This document shows, piece by piece, positions 10,952-21,430 of a stretch of 64,000 nucleotides of DNA (positions are counted from its first letter, which is position 1; each line of letters begins with the position of its first letter). The translations under genes and the position numbers were made by a program. This DNA comes from Nemertoderma westbladi (lineage: Eukaryota; Xenacoelomorpha; Nemertodermatida; Nemertodermatidae), in the NCBI GenBank assembly GCA_032718475.1, contig JAUCBJ010008831.1:1-64000 (forward strand), read 5' to 3'. The notes below the pieces were generated by a model, which was not told the origin of the DNA, searched no databases, and saw nothing but the letters and a program-made list of their open reading frames with translations.

Positions 10952-11276
10952 GAGTTGTTGTAAAGTCAATGGCATTGATGAAAGTGTACTCAATCCATAG
11001 AACTTGACGTATCATAAATTTCGAATTAGAAAACCAGGTACCGTTGCGAGCAGATTCTATATGTTTACCTTTACCTTTACATCTGTGAATCAAATGTAGA
11101 CAACTTTTATTCTTTAGTAATGTAACGCGTGTTTGAGCATCACAACCTATTTTCGAACATTGTCGGATTATCTTGTCATCATTGGATGGTAAAAGGCCAA
11201 TTGACTGTGCGTAAAAAATTGCACTTTCCTCACACATTAAGTTCTTACACAATTCCACTATACCCAAATCAGTCAT
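10952..11276 (-). pseudogene. Merlin transposase, N-terminal part
   Basis: The start ATG at 11274-11276 is followed by MTDLGIVELCKNLM and a cysteine-containing CSKIGCDAQT segment, then KGKGKHIESARNGTWF and IRQVLWIEYTF. These are typical of the N-terminal part of ISXO2/Merlin transposases. The native frame runs up to the LINE boundary at 10952; the remaining residues of the open frame are LINE-derived. It lies just inside the right inverted repeat, as expected for a gene read from that end. Confidence 0.8.
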
Positions 11277-11399
11277 TATTTACGTGTAAGCAATCACAAA
11301 TTTTAGCTATAGAAATTATATTATTCTAGAAAATTCACTTTCCTTGACATCAAATAAAAAAAACTAACAAAAAATAAAATTTGTATGATTTTTTAATTA

Positions 11400-11552
11400 T
11401 TTGTTCTAGAACAAAAAATATTTGTTCTAGAACATTTTATTATTTTTTTTCAAATGTATTTCATGTTCTAGAACATTTCAAAAAAAAAGAAATAGCAAAA
11501 ACTAGCTGGTAATAAAAATTTGTGGGGGGTGTAGCTATAACACACTAGTACC
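11400..11552 (-). repeat. Merlin right terminal inverted repeat
   Basis: It is the inverted partner of 5933-6092. It carries GTTCTAGAAC palindromes at 11403, 11424 and 11465. The outer end reads CACACTAGTACC before the CCAACAAC target duplication. Confidence 0.9.
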
Positions 11553-11560
11553 CCAACAAC

Positions 11561-11831
11561 ACGCCTATACCGGTACATAAGCAACATATTAAAAAAATCA
11601 GTTTTAAACATTTTAAATACGTACTACTATTAGTACTAGCTAGTATATAATTCACTAGCTCCATAAAAAACCTGGTTACCATAACTAATAATGTTAACAA
11701 AAAAAAGTAAATTTTTTTATTTAAAAAAAAATACTAGCTAGTAAAAAAACACTAGCTACCATAAAAAAAAAATACCTACTAAGGTTCTAGAACATTCACC
11801 ATTATAAAAAAAACATTGTCTGAAACATTCT
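11561..11831. other. AT-rich spacer
   Basis: No gene is seen. One more GTTCTAGAAC palindrome lies at 11784-11793, outside the Merlin element. Confidence 0.5.
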
Positions 11832-12955
11832 GTGATATTTCTTATTGAACAATATAACGAAAATATGCCATCTCAAAGTGGAAGTGGTGATGGTGTCAAA
11901 GCTCCGAAACGGTTGCGATCCAGTGAAAACTTTGATATTATCAGGAGTTGCATAATTTGCGGTGAGAAATGTTCCGTTCCAACAAAGATCCAAAGAATCC
12001 CGCACGATGGAGAAGAGTAGTTAAGTGTCAAACGGTTGATGTCCAAGATGAACTCCTATGAATATGTAAATTAAGAGGTCTTCGAGGAGATGAACTGGCA
12101 TAAAAGTTACGCTCCTGCGTAACTTACGGTAAAAGCGAAATAAAAATTTCACTTATGTACCATTGATGTCTTTACCAGTGGCACAAAGTATCACAACAAT
12201 TGCTATAAAGCCTTCACTGGTAAAAGGAACTCAATGGCGGCCTTGAGAAAAACTATAGATTTAGAAGAAAATGAAGTGGATAAACCGAGCGAGAAGGCCT
12301 TCATAAAAATGGTTGAGGAACTTGAAAAAGACCAAACTAAAATTTGGGATTCTAGTGAGATATTCGGCATATATATCTTCCCTCCATTCATTTGGTACAG
12401 AAGAAGACACCATCACAGCTCTACAAGGCAGTCAACACACAAATCTAATCAATAAAATTCAAGCTCATTTTGGTGATAAGATTGTTGTACTTCATGCTGT
12501 ACAGAAGCCTGTGCAAGTGTTATTTGTTTTAAAACAAGACTTCAATATGCACTGAAAGCAGATCAACATTCCTCAACCAATAATATTGACAGTAATATTA
12601 ACGCCATAGTCCAAAATATAACGTCTGAAATAAAGCTACTTGAAGATGAATCTCATCGCAAGTTCTATAATTCAAATACAACAACATGATAACATCCACA
12701 AGCAGTTCATTACTCTCATTAATATCACGAATGGTAATATTTCTTGAGAGTCAATGCATTTGACAATCAATCCCTTATTGCTAAAATATATAATCAAACT
12801 ACACTAGGCTTGGCATTACAAGTTCACCATCATTTTGGTTCTAGAGAACTGATTGATCTGTTGCACTCAAATGGATAATACATGGCAAGCTATGACAAAG
12901 TATTACGTTTCCACAAATCTGCGGCCGTGTTTGCCAGCAAAGTAGATTACAATTT
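11832..12955 (+). pseudogene. Decayed zinc-binding transposase-like gene, N-terminal part
   Basis: Plus-strand pieces in different frames read like one protein. They are SCIICGEKCSVP near 11945-11985, a YHNNCYKAFTGKRN piece near 12190-12235 joined to the open frame from 12234, and HHFGSRELIDLLHSNG followed by SYDKVLRFHKSAA near 12828-12935. The CxxC/HxxC pairs suggest a zinc site. I recall such pieces from the N-terminal half of multi-copy uncharacterised invertebrate proteins, possibly the same broad class as 560-2768. Frameshifts and stops show it is dead, and no terminal repeats were found. Confidence 0.45.
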
Positions 12956-14250
12956 ATTTATTTATTTATTTTATTTATTTCATATTTATTCCAGATAATT
13001 CCAATATATATATATGAATATATATAGACATCCATAAACTACAGTAAATATTAGAAATAGCACATTTTTAGATTAACTCTACTCTACTACTTTACAACGT
13101 AAAAATGACTCATAAATTTTAGATATAGCTAAACAAGTGTTACGGATATTGTAAAGAATAATGTTATTGGACGCATATACTCTATCAAATAAACTAATGA
13201 CTGAAAATCGTCTAACGTGAATAAAGTTGTTAATTCCTAGACTGACGAGCATGTTACTTGCACTGCAGTCGAATTTAAACCCAAACAGCCGGCGAACTGT
13301 ATTATTATATGCTACCTTGAGACGATCTAAGGTGGAATTAGAAAAGTATACGCCTGCCCAAAGAGAGTTGCAAGATATGGTACTACAGTAACAGGAAAAT
13401 AGTTTAGATTTCACATTTTTGCTGCACTTATTGAAATTCCTAATTAGAAGGTTACATCTCGCGTAAAAGCACCTGGTTTGATTACGAATATCAATGTCGT
13501 CAGAAAAGTCATTTGTAATATAGTGTCCTAAATATTTGTATTTCGATACCTGTTCTAGAATTGCACCATTAATAAACATGGATATATCAGAGACATAATG
13601 ACGAGAGCAACTGTGTAAAAATAAACATTTAGATTTCTTAGCATTAAACTTTAGATCATTTTTATTGGCATAGTTCGCACAAATATTAAGTAGTTCTTGC
13701 GGTTGGAGAAGTAGAAATAAGGCAAATGTCATCTGCATAAAAAAAAGTGATTAATACATATGTGGTTAAGTCTGCACCCAATACCAGATTCACTCAATGT
13801 AACGCTTAAGTTGTGTGTATATATATTGAAGAAATGAGGGCTCCAAATGCTGCCCTGACGAACCCCATTGGTGCAATGAAAGGAGTCTGATAGGTACCCA
13901 TCCCATAAGACACGCACCGTTTGATTGGCGTACCAATAACATATTATACGTAGTATGTATGCGGGAACACCTCTATCTAGTAAATTATCAAAAAGTTGCG
14001 AATGGGATATAGTGTCAAAGGCCTTAGATGCGTCTAAAAAAGATATACTGTATATACATTCGAACCCTTACGTAGAAAGTAGTTAATTAATTCTTTGATG
14101 GAGTAAACACACAATTCAGTACCTAATTTACGCTTATAACCAAATTGATTATCAGTAGTAATTATCAATTGCAACAATAGATTCGTGGGAGCAAAGGTGA
14201 TAAATTCTTGGTACGTAAAACTATCATTGAAATAGAGTTTAAAATGCAAT
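12956..14250 (-). pseudogene. LINE reverse transcriptase remnant with (AAAT)n-type 3' tail
   Basis: On the minus strand, motif A SFLDASKAFDTISHSQLFDN lies near 14035-13975, motif B NGVRQGSIWSPHFF near 13880-13830, and motif C FYADDICL near 13740-13715. A one-base shift between motifs B and C breaks the frame. The RT C-terminal region continues open to a stop at 13079. The plus-strand run of ATTT repeats at 12956-12990 reads as an (AAAT)n tail on the minus strand, marking the element's 3' end. It is a CR1/L2-like non-LTR element, distinct from the one at 7198, and appears 5'-truncated and frameshifted. Confidence 0.75.
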
Positions 14251-14404
14251 GTTAACTCTCAAATTGAAAGTTGCATAAAAAAATTGCTCCAGGTCTCAGA
14301 AGTTTTTATGGCCTGTTTTGTGTTATTCCACCCCCATACTACAATTTAAGCCAAAAAAATTGTATCCGTACCCTACTTTATGGTTCGACCCCATTTCTTC
14401 TGGA

Positions 14405-15109
14405 CTATAAATCATTGAGTGAGTTTAGAACAAGTGTAACGAATCTGTTTACATCAGAGAGTTTGTTTGGGACAAAAACAATAAAAACAAGAATTCCATT
14501 GTTAACGAATGGGATGCTGATTTCCAGGCATTTATGGAACAATTTAATCGTCGGCTGTTGAAACCCACCGTCAACATCACGTTCTCCACGAGTAATAAAC
14601 ATACTAATATCGTGTAGTGGACCTTCCCGCTTAACGGAAAGAAGTTGAACCTCCTCCTCAGTATGGTGGATTGTAAAACCACCAATATCCGACAGGCGAT
14701 CTTTAATATCTACAAAGTTTATCTTCTCGCGAAGAATGAATGCATCGAGTTTGTCTGGATTAGTGCTCCTGTCCGCTGCATGAACTTTTGACATGGACCA
14801 TTTAGTTGGAACCAGCGAGGGGATACACGAAGTCGGAACTCCGGGGAAGATTGATGGCGGGTTGATGGGAACAGTAGAACCTCCCTGTACTGGTTTACAG
14901 GTAAACCCGACTGGGCAGTGTTTCGCTCATCCACGCTTCGATTGCGAGTACAGGAAGTCCGCATTTGGTAACGCGTGAATCCAAGAAGATCTGGCAGTTT
15001 CATTAGCAGGAAACCTATACATCCGAACTGGCGTTGGTGCGTTGTAGCTTGAACTCACGGTCGGATCATAATTGGAATTGCAGCCATAAATGCAATATTT
15101 ATAGGGCAT
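14405..15109 (-). pseudogene. THAP-domain transposase remnant (P-like), frameshifted
   Basis: The frame from 15109 begins MPYKYCIYGCNSNY and contains MYRFPANETARSSWIHALPN, a THAP zinc finger (CxxxxC, then the W and ALPN core). The later zinc ligands and the linker lie in other frames at 14719-15003, and more of the protein at 14405-14794, so at least two frameshifts are needed. It resembles the THAP protein of the P-like element at 15254-17650 in domain and order but is clearly diverged. No inverted repeats were found around it. Confidence 0.65.
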
Positions 15110-15253
15110 TACAGTATTATGGATTATTATTACTGTATTATAGAATCTGAGAACTTACAGACTTACAATAAGCTAATAAATACGTTAAGAAATTAATACA
15201 GTGCTGCAGTGTTAGCTTATAACAACATTGTAGCCAGGCATGTCTGCCTGCAT

Positions 15254-15345
15254 CAAGGCCACCTATAATACAGGCCTTGCAGCCCAATAATTGCCAAAAT
15301 TTGCTAGGGCCGAAGTTTTACGATCTACATTTCACCTAGATGACG
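15254..15345 (+). repeat. P-like element left terminal inverted repeat
   Basis: It is inverted relative to 17560-17650 and shares AATTGCCAAAATTTGCTAGG and GGCCGAAGTTTTAC. Only a few substitutions separate the two. Confidence 0.9.
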
Positions 15346-15959
15346 GTACCTAACTCTACTATCTAATTGTTTCCAAGGTTATCAGGTATGGCGAATCTTT
15401 TTAGACTATTTTTAAATTTAGTGCTTATCTGGAAATGCCACTTTTCGAGGGGTGCATGATGGGTGCTGAGAATGAAAAATTCCATACATAATAAATGTCT
15501 ATTAAATTGCCTCAAAAACTAACATTTTCAAACTATTTTTAGGTTTTCAATCATTGCGAGTGTAATATCTTTATTTAATAGCATTTAGTTCTCATAATAA
15601 GTATATTTCAGGTTATTCCCAACGAATTGAAAATAAATATGTAGACCTTGGCATGCCAATTCAACTCAAATTATAATACGTTATTACGGCACATTATAAT
15701 ACGGCACAATGTAGTTTTAGAAACGTGATTGAAAAACGCATAGCAGTAACAGGTATACAATACCAAATTATCCGAAGGAAAAGATAATCTACCTCGATTT
15801 AACTCGTGAAAGTACTGAGTTACTTGGTCGCTGGTCTCGGTACTGATTGCTCCTGGTGCTAATTTGCATTTGAAAGTGAGATACCCCGCAATATATATCA
15901 GTACAGAAATTTCCGAATTTGGTATGTCGTAATTTTGTACATCTTTAAAAATTTCTGGT

Positions 15960-17170
15960 TTACCTTGTTGTTATCGACAACGACCACAATCGCAACAATT
16001 TTACATGAAACCAGATTTTAAGGATGAGATTCACATTGTCCAACTGAAACTCCGAAGTTAAACCAATGCATGGTATCATCTTCAAAACGAAGCTGGGCCC
16101 TCCAAATGCGCAACGAATCATTACTGCCAAAATCGTTCTGGCCAGTTTCGTTGGATCATCAACTGAATTACCATAAACAGTTCCCCCATAATATTGAACA
16201 GATGGCTTTATATATATTTCATCAATAACCAAGGAGCAAATGCGTTGGCGGTCCTCCAATTTCTCAAATACAGCAGTGAGAAACTCCTTCGTATCAACAT
16301 TAGACACTGCCGATGTAATAATACGGATCACTTGGAAGCACCATGAATTCCCGGAGTGTCTGGTAAAGCTTCGTCGACAACGTATACCAAGAAAATGCAA
16401 GGGATAAATCATTTGAAAGATATACCTTTCCATTCTTGGGAGTATTCAGTAGCTCAATTTGACGATTAATGAAAATCCAGCGCTCGTCCTCTACTGGAGT
16501 GTCCTGATTCAAAACATTAATCACTTCCTCGAGTTCAGACCAACGTCGAACTTTGCCGGGATATCGAAGAAACAGGAATTTCTCCTTACGAAGGCCTCTG
16601 TAGCCCTATGCTAAACGAAAGGGATTCAGTAGATACTGTAATGTTGAGAGTCCATTTAGCTGTTGGACCTTCTCTTTCACGGCTCATAACTACTGCATCC
16701 CCAGAATCTCGCAAGAGCAAATCGTAACTTCCACCTAATTTATTGTGGAGCTGCGTCGAAAACGATTCCACAAGTATAAAGTCCATCTCGAGAAACCTCG
16801 GGAGTTCATCCGGCAGAGTGTTGCGGAGTTGGTTGAAGCTCGTGGATGAAGAAGTAGCTCGTGGTCTCGCAGAAGGAGTAGGGACCCAAGAATCGGGAGT
16901 ATTAAATATTGACGGTGGATTAGTTGGAACTCCACCGCCGCGACCACCTTTTACCGACTTCATGGGAGTTTGCGTTGGCCAGTGGAGCCGACAGACTCCC
17001 ATATTATCGGTAACACTTCCAATGATGTTCGGAAGAGCTCTAATCCACTCCACCCGCTGTCGCTCGTCTCTCGGGAAGGAGTAAACCGGAATCGGACCCG
17101 TCTCTTCTGGATGTTCCTTGGTTCGACAGTAACCAGTTCGGCAGTTCCCCACAGAACATTTTCGTCCCAT
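15960..17170 (-). pseudogene. THAP-type P-element-like transposase, frameshifted
   Basis: The ATG at 17168-17170 opens with MGRKCSVGNC, the first two ligands of a THAP C2CH finger. It is followed by VEWIRALPN and CRLHW, completing the finger by about residue 75. A proline/serine-rich linker follows. After a frameshift near 16600, the frame carrying RRWSELEEVINVLNQ runs toward 16300. After another near 16330, a third frame contains LVIDEIYIKPSVQYYGG, which holds the first catalytic Asp of P-type transposases, and LARTILAVMIRCAFGG. The C-terminal end is not clear. At least two frameshifts make it non-functional unless introns explain them; I saw no convincing splice sites there. Confidence 0.75.
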
Positions 17171-17559
17171 TAGGCTACGCATACAACAGCAACAATAATA
17201 CAACAGTTGTAACAATAATAATAAAATATTCGATATCAAATAGGTAGGGTAGTCGTAGCTCGTAGCTATTGCAAATTAATACAACAGACTGGCATGCGCA
17301 GTAGCCTAACTGAATAGCAGTTTATCACTACAGCACTAGTGGTAGTCGCGAACAGAGTAAGTGGTAACCACTGAAACGTCTGAAAGCTGTAGGCTTACCC
17401 ACATAATACAGTAATAGCCTACTGTTAACCGTACCGGTAATGATAGAATGATCAATCAGTCTGATTTTGTATAGGCCTACCGGTAACACTTTTGGTGTCC
17501 CCTGAAAAATAGTAATAGTTCTGTCCACATCCATAATTCGAAATATGTCTCATCAAAGG

Positions 17560-17650
17560 GACATCTAAGTGAAATGTAGATTGTAAAACTTCGGCCCTAG
17601 CAAATTTTGGCAATTATTGGGCTGCAAGGCCTGTATTATAGGTGGCCTTG
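17560..17650 (-). repeat. P-like element right terminal inverted repeat
   Basis: It is the partner of 15254-15345 and ends GGTGGCCTTG immediately before the GCCTGCAT target duplication. Confidence 0.9.
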
Positions 17651-17658
17651 GCCTGCAT

Positions 17659-17934
17659 ATACCTCTGTACCTGTCTGCCTGTATACTGCTGTAGGCTATT
17701 ACAGTATTGTCATAAAAGTCAGCCTGCAATAATTTCAGCGTTTAGGCCTTGTCACGCCTGTGTATAGAAGGATATGTGCTAAACTGTGAACTACATTAAA
17801 TTTAAAATTATTTGAAAACTCTTTCGTTAAAATGTCATTTTTTAGAATATGTCTTGACTTTTTTATTAGCAAATGTAAACCTGGAAGTGTTGGTTCGTGG
17901 TTAACTACATAATAAATAAACTTTATTATCTATA
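17659..17934. other. Spacer without recognised features
   Basis: No open frame, repeat or RNA gene was recognised. Confidence 0.5.
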
Positions 17935-18731
17935 TGTGCCTTTATACTCGCCTTTTGACTCCATTATGTGAAAGAACTGCTGCTGTTGCGCACTGTTTGC
18001 AAGCATCATCAAGATTCCAAGCTCGTGCTACAAAAGCTGCTCCAAAAGTGATAAAGTGCTTCTTGAGATCAACATCCCTGCTACAGTTTCGTCGTAGCCT
18101 TAAAGCTACACCATACGGTACATACTTGATCTGAGACGGTTGGTGAAACGAAGTCCTATGCAAATACTGATGTAAGTCCATACATAGGTTTGAAAAAAAT
18201 ATCAGTTTGAATGGTTCCATGGGCGTCAATGAAAATTTTGGGGTCCAAAAAATTAACTTCTCTCACCATCTGTTCTGTAACAAATTTAATTTGTCCTGGC
18301 TTTACTTGGTTATTTAAATCCTCAACAAATCGTTTTAATTTTAAATCTATATCATGTAAATATAAAACTAAAATGTCATCCCTATATCTTCCAAATTCAT
18401 CTGGGAGATTATCAGATTGATCTGCTATGGTGTCTATTTTGCGATGCTCCATAAGCATCAGTGTAAGAACAAGAGTAACTGGGACCCATTGCTGATCCTG
18501 AACATTGTGTGTAATGTTTATTGTCAAGAGTACAGTTATTAATTTCTAGACATAATTTGAGACCTTCTAGAATACAATCCTTTAGTGATTTGTTAATTGG
18601 TAGGGATGACGTTCTGGATAAAGGTCAAGTAATTCTTTGAGGCTGTCAAGTCCATCTGTATTATCAACACTAGGGAAGAAATTTGCAATATCCAAACAAG
18701 CAAGTTGGGCCGTTGCTGGAAGTGGGGCGTA
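17935..18731 (-). pseudogene. Penelope-like reverse transcriptase, C-terminal part
   Basis: On the minus strand LACLDIANFFPSVDNTDGLD (motif A region) lies near 18705-18640. FGRYRDDILVLYLHDIDLKL carries the DD of motif C near 18400-18350. REVNFLDPKI and LHRTSFHQPSQIKYVPYGVA follow, with LRLRRNCSRD in yet another frame. These motifs and their order match Penelope-like elements rather than LINEs. Frameshifts lie near 18540 and 18200. The N-terminal part continues at 20944 on the other side of an insertion. Confidence 0.65.
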
Positions 18732-18841
18732 CTTTGTATTGTGGGGCGAGCCACGAAGTTGGCGGAGCCTTAGCGAATACGAAGTTGGCGGAGCCTTAGC
18801 GAATTGACACTGTTAGGGGGTGGGTCAATTTATGCAAATAG

Positions 18842-18902
18842 TTGTCGTCATCGTCATTGTCGTCGTCGTCGTCGTCGTCGTTGTCGTCGTCGTCGTCGTC
18901 GT
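18842..18902. repeat. (GTC)n microsatellite
   Basis: It is a run of GTC triplets with a few interruptions, immediately upstream of the 315-bp array. Short GTCGTCG tracts recur at the start of each 315-bp unit. Confidence 0.95.
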
Positions 18903-20220
18903 CGTTACGATTTTGACATGCTAATAACTTTGTCGGATTTAAAGCTGCCAAGTTGAAAATTTGTAGGTATCAATATGAGCAAAAGTTGAGATTTTTGAGA
19001 GACTTTCAGACACCATCAGTGCAATGGTCTCCCGCTAGAGGGCCACATGTCTAAACATTAAATGCCCTCCCATTTCTTTGCTTTTAATCCGTTTAAGCTG
19101 AAACTTGGCAGATATGTATTAGACCATTAGCTGTGACTTTCAAAGGAGGCGAATCCATCTGCAGTTCTCCAGTCTGCCGCTAGAGGGCCAAAGGTCTGAA
19201 AGTGAAATCGTTGTCGTCGTTACGATTTTGACATGCTAATAACTTTGTCGGATTTAAAGCTGCCAAGTTGAAAATTTGTAGGTATCAATATGAGCAAAAG
19301 TTGAGATTTTTGAGAGACTTTCAGACACCATCAGTGCAATGGTCTCCCGCTAGAGGGCCACATGTCTAAACATTAAATGCCCTCCCATTTCTTTGCTTTT
19401 AATCCGTTTAAGCTGAAACTTGGCAGATATGTATTAGACCATTAGCTGTGACTTTCAAAGGAGGCGAATCCATCTGCAGTTCTCCAGTCTGCCGCTAGAG
19501 GGCCAAAGGTCTGAAAGTGAAATCGTTGTCGTCGTTACGATTTTGACATGCTAATAACTTTGTCGGATTTAAAGCTGCCAAGTTGAAAATTTGTAGGTAT
19601 CAATATGAGTTAAAGTTGAGATTTTTGAGAGACTTTCAGACACCATCAGTGCAATGGTCTCCCGCTAGAGGGCCACATGTCTAAACATTAAATGCCCTCC
19701 CATTTCTTTGCTTTTAATCCGTTTAAGCTGAAACTTGGCAGATATGTATTAGACCATTAGCTGTGACTTTCAAAGGAGGCGAATCCATCTGCAGTTCTCC
19801 AGTCTGCCGCTAGAGGGCCAAATGTCTGAAAGTGAAATCGTTGTCGTCGTTACGATTTTGACATGCTAATAACTTTGTCGGATTTAAAGCTGCCAAGTTG
19901 AAAATTTGTAGGTATCAATATGAGCTAAAGTTGAGATTTTTGAGAGACTTTCAGACACCATCAGTGCAATGGTCTCCCGCTAGAGGGCCACATGTCTAAA
20001 CATTAAATGCCCTCCCATTTCTTTGCTTTTGATCCGTTTAAGCTGAAACTTGGCAGATATGTATTAGACCATTAGCTGTGACTTTCAAAGGAGGCGAATC
20101 CATCTGCAGTTCTCCAGTCTGCCGCTAGAGGGCCAAATGTCTGAAAGTGAAATCGTTGTCGTCGTTATGATATTGACATGCTTATAACTTTGTCGAATTT
20201 AAAGCTGCCAAGTTGAAAAT
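18903..20220. repeat. Tandem array of four 315-bp units plus a partial fifth
   Basis: CGTTACGATTTTGACATGCT recurs at 18903, 19218, 19533 and 19848, and a variant (CGTTATGATATTGACATGCT) at 20163, exactly 315 bp apart each time. Adjacent units differ at only a few bases. The fifth copy decays after about 60 bp, and related degenerate pieces (for example CTCCAG..CGCTAGAG-like) continue to about 20620. Each unit contains two imperfect internal halves that both include CCGCTAGAGGGCCA, so the 315-bp unit itself arose from a shorter repeat. Confidence 0.95.
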
Positions 20221-20364
20221 TTGTTTTGTTGAAAATCAGTTCAACAGTCACCCGCTATTGGACTACTTTATGCCTGAAAGTGAATAGATTCTCCCGTCTC
20301 ATTGATTTTAATCAGTTTAAGCTGAATCTTGCCATATATTCTGGACCACATGCTGCGTCTTTGT

Positions 20365-20385
20365 GGGGGGGGGGGGGGGGGGGGG
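20365..20385. repeat. G homopolymer, 21 nt
   Basis: It is an uninterrupted G run inside the degenerate tail of the 315-bp array. Confidence 0.9.
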
Positions 20386-20654
20386 AGATTTAATCGGTCT
20401 GCCGCTATACGACGAAATTTCTGAAAGTGAGATCCGTCTCTCATTTCGTTATCCGTTATTCAAGATGAAACTTGGCCGATGTACGTATGTACTATTCATC
20501 CATAGGCTGTGTCTTTGTGGGGCTGGAGACCCTAGTCCCTAATCCATCTTCAGTTCTCACTATACCGCTAGAGTCAGAAATGTCTGAATAGAAATGAAAG
20601 AGGTAAAAAGTGATTAGGCGAAATCTGCTTAAAATTTGCTAATACAGTAATACT

Positions 20655-20949
20655 TTCGAATTAGTATTTAAATTAAATTTAAGTCACGTGCTGCGCGAAG
20701 GCCCCACTTCGTGTATAATATGTTTCCTTCACAGTTAAACGTACATGGATGGCTCTTTAACTTATCTGATCTTTGGTATTTTCTTATTGACAAAATGCTG
20801 GGTCAAGTAGTAAGCACTCGTACTGTAGAAACGATATATCAATACAAATAAACAATTGAACGATAGATAAATTCCGGCTTCATGGCTCGAATTAGTACTT
20901 AAATTAAATTTAAGTCACGTGCTGCGCGAAGGCCCCACTTCGTGTATTT
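20655..20949. repeat. Two direct copies of a ~65-bp end motif
   Basis: TTTAAGTCACGTGCTGCGCG followed by AAGGCCCCACTTCGTGTAT occurs at about 20655-20722 and again at 20884-20949. The second copy is the right end of the 2.2-kb insertion; the first suggests an earlier or partial end. Confidence 0.85.
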
Positions 20950-21430
20950 ATCTATTTTCTCTAAAAGGTGTAATGTGTTTTTAATGTAGGCTGGATGCTT
21001 TGCTGCAAATGTCTAAGAAAATTTTAAATTAACATACTCAATTTTGTGTTAGTCTTAGTGGCTCTATTAATTTGGTTTTCATATTGGAGAAACTGATAAC
21101 AAACGGTGAAGACCTTCCCGACAAACATTAGGTTGTATAATAGTTTGTATGTAATACTTAGTCTGCATAAATTTCTGCAGAAAATATTGCCACTTGACGT
21201 GGGCATCTTGTTTCATTGTTACTAATAATTTATGTTCAATTTTATACAATTCTTTTCCAAAATAATTACCGCACTCTGGTGAAAAAAAGTTTAAATGTAG
21301 GTGTGTACGCAAATTTAACCCATTCGGTATTAGATCTTTGTTTAAGCAAGTATTAAGAAAATAAAATTGATTTCTTTTTTGTATGTATGGGTAACTAAAC
21401 TCTTCAGTTCACAAAACTTAGCTTTAACGA
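20944..21430 (-). pseudogene. Penelope-like element, N-terminal part
   Basis: The minus strand reads PNGLNLRTHLHLNFFSPECG at about 21330-21270 and continues to AYIKNTLHLLEKIDK just before the insertion. The latter segment directly precedes the reverse transcriptase motif A part found at 18731 when the insertion is ignored. A frame change near 21080 shows decay. I assign it to the Penelope class by continuity and by the IKNTLHLLEK pattern, which is inference. Confidence 0.5.

Larger units (their letters stand above)
5925..11560 (-). mobile_element. Merlin DNA transposon interrupted by a non-LTR retrotransposon
   Basis: The element proper is 5933-11552. It is flanked by the 8-bp direct repeat CCAACAAC (5925-5932 and 11553-11560), matching the 8-9-bp target duplication known for Merlin. 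Its ends are ~150-bp inverted repeats beginning GG[C/T]ACTAGTGTGTTATAGC. The transposase gene runs on the minus strand in two halves (10952-11276 and 6455-7197) separated by a 3.75-kb LINE. Without the LINE the element is about 1.85 kb. The interior also carries a 23-nt G run (6293-6315). Confidence 0.9.
15246..17658 (-). mobile_element. P-like (THAP-type) DNA transposon
   Basis: The element proper is 15254-17650. It is flanked by the 8-bp direct repeat GCCTGCAT (15246-15253 and 17651-17658), the length known for P elements. Its ends are ~90-bp inverted repeats starting CAAGGCCACCTATAATACAG, nearly identical between the two ends. The minus-strand gene inside encodes a THAP transposase with frameshifts. 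At 2.4 kb it is close to full size for the class, with high TIR identity but a dead gene, so it may be mobilised only in trans, if at all. Confidence 0.88.
18732..20943. mobile_element. 2.2-kb insertion carrying a 315-bp satellite array
   Basis: It splits the Penelope-like gene exactly between the segment ending LLEKIDK on the right side and the segment beginning PLPATAQLACLD on the left side, which makes its boundaries visible. A 3-bp GTA repeat at 18729-18731 and 20944-20946 may be the target duplication. Diverged inverted ends are visible: CACGAAGTTGGCGGAGCCTT at the left and the reverse complement of GCGAAGGCCCCACTTCGTG at the right. It contains a (GTC)n microsatellite and four 315-bp tandem repeats, with no coding frame. 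It is probably a non-autonomous DNA element; the class is unknown. Confidence 0.6.

Noticed and set aside
14271-14561. Plus-strand ORF of 96 aa
   Set aside because: It is antisense to the THAP-type transposase remnant and has no motif.
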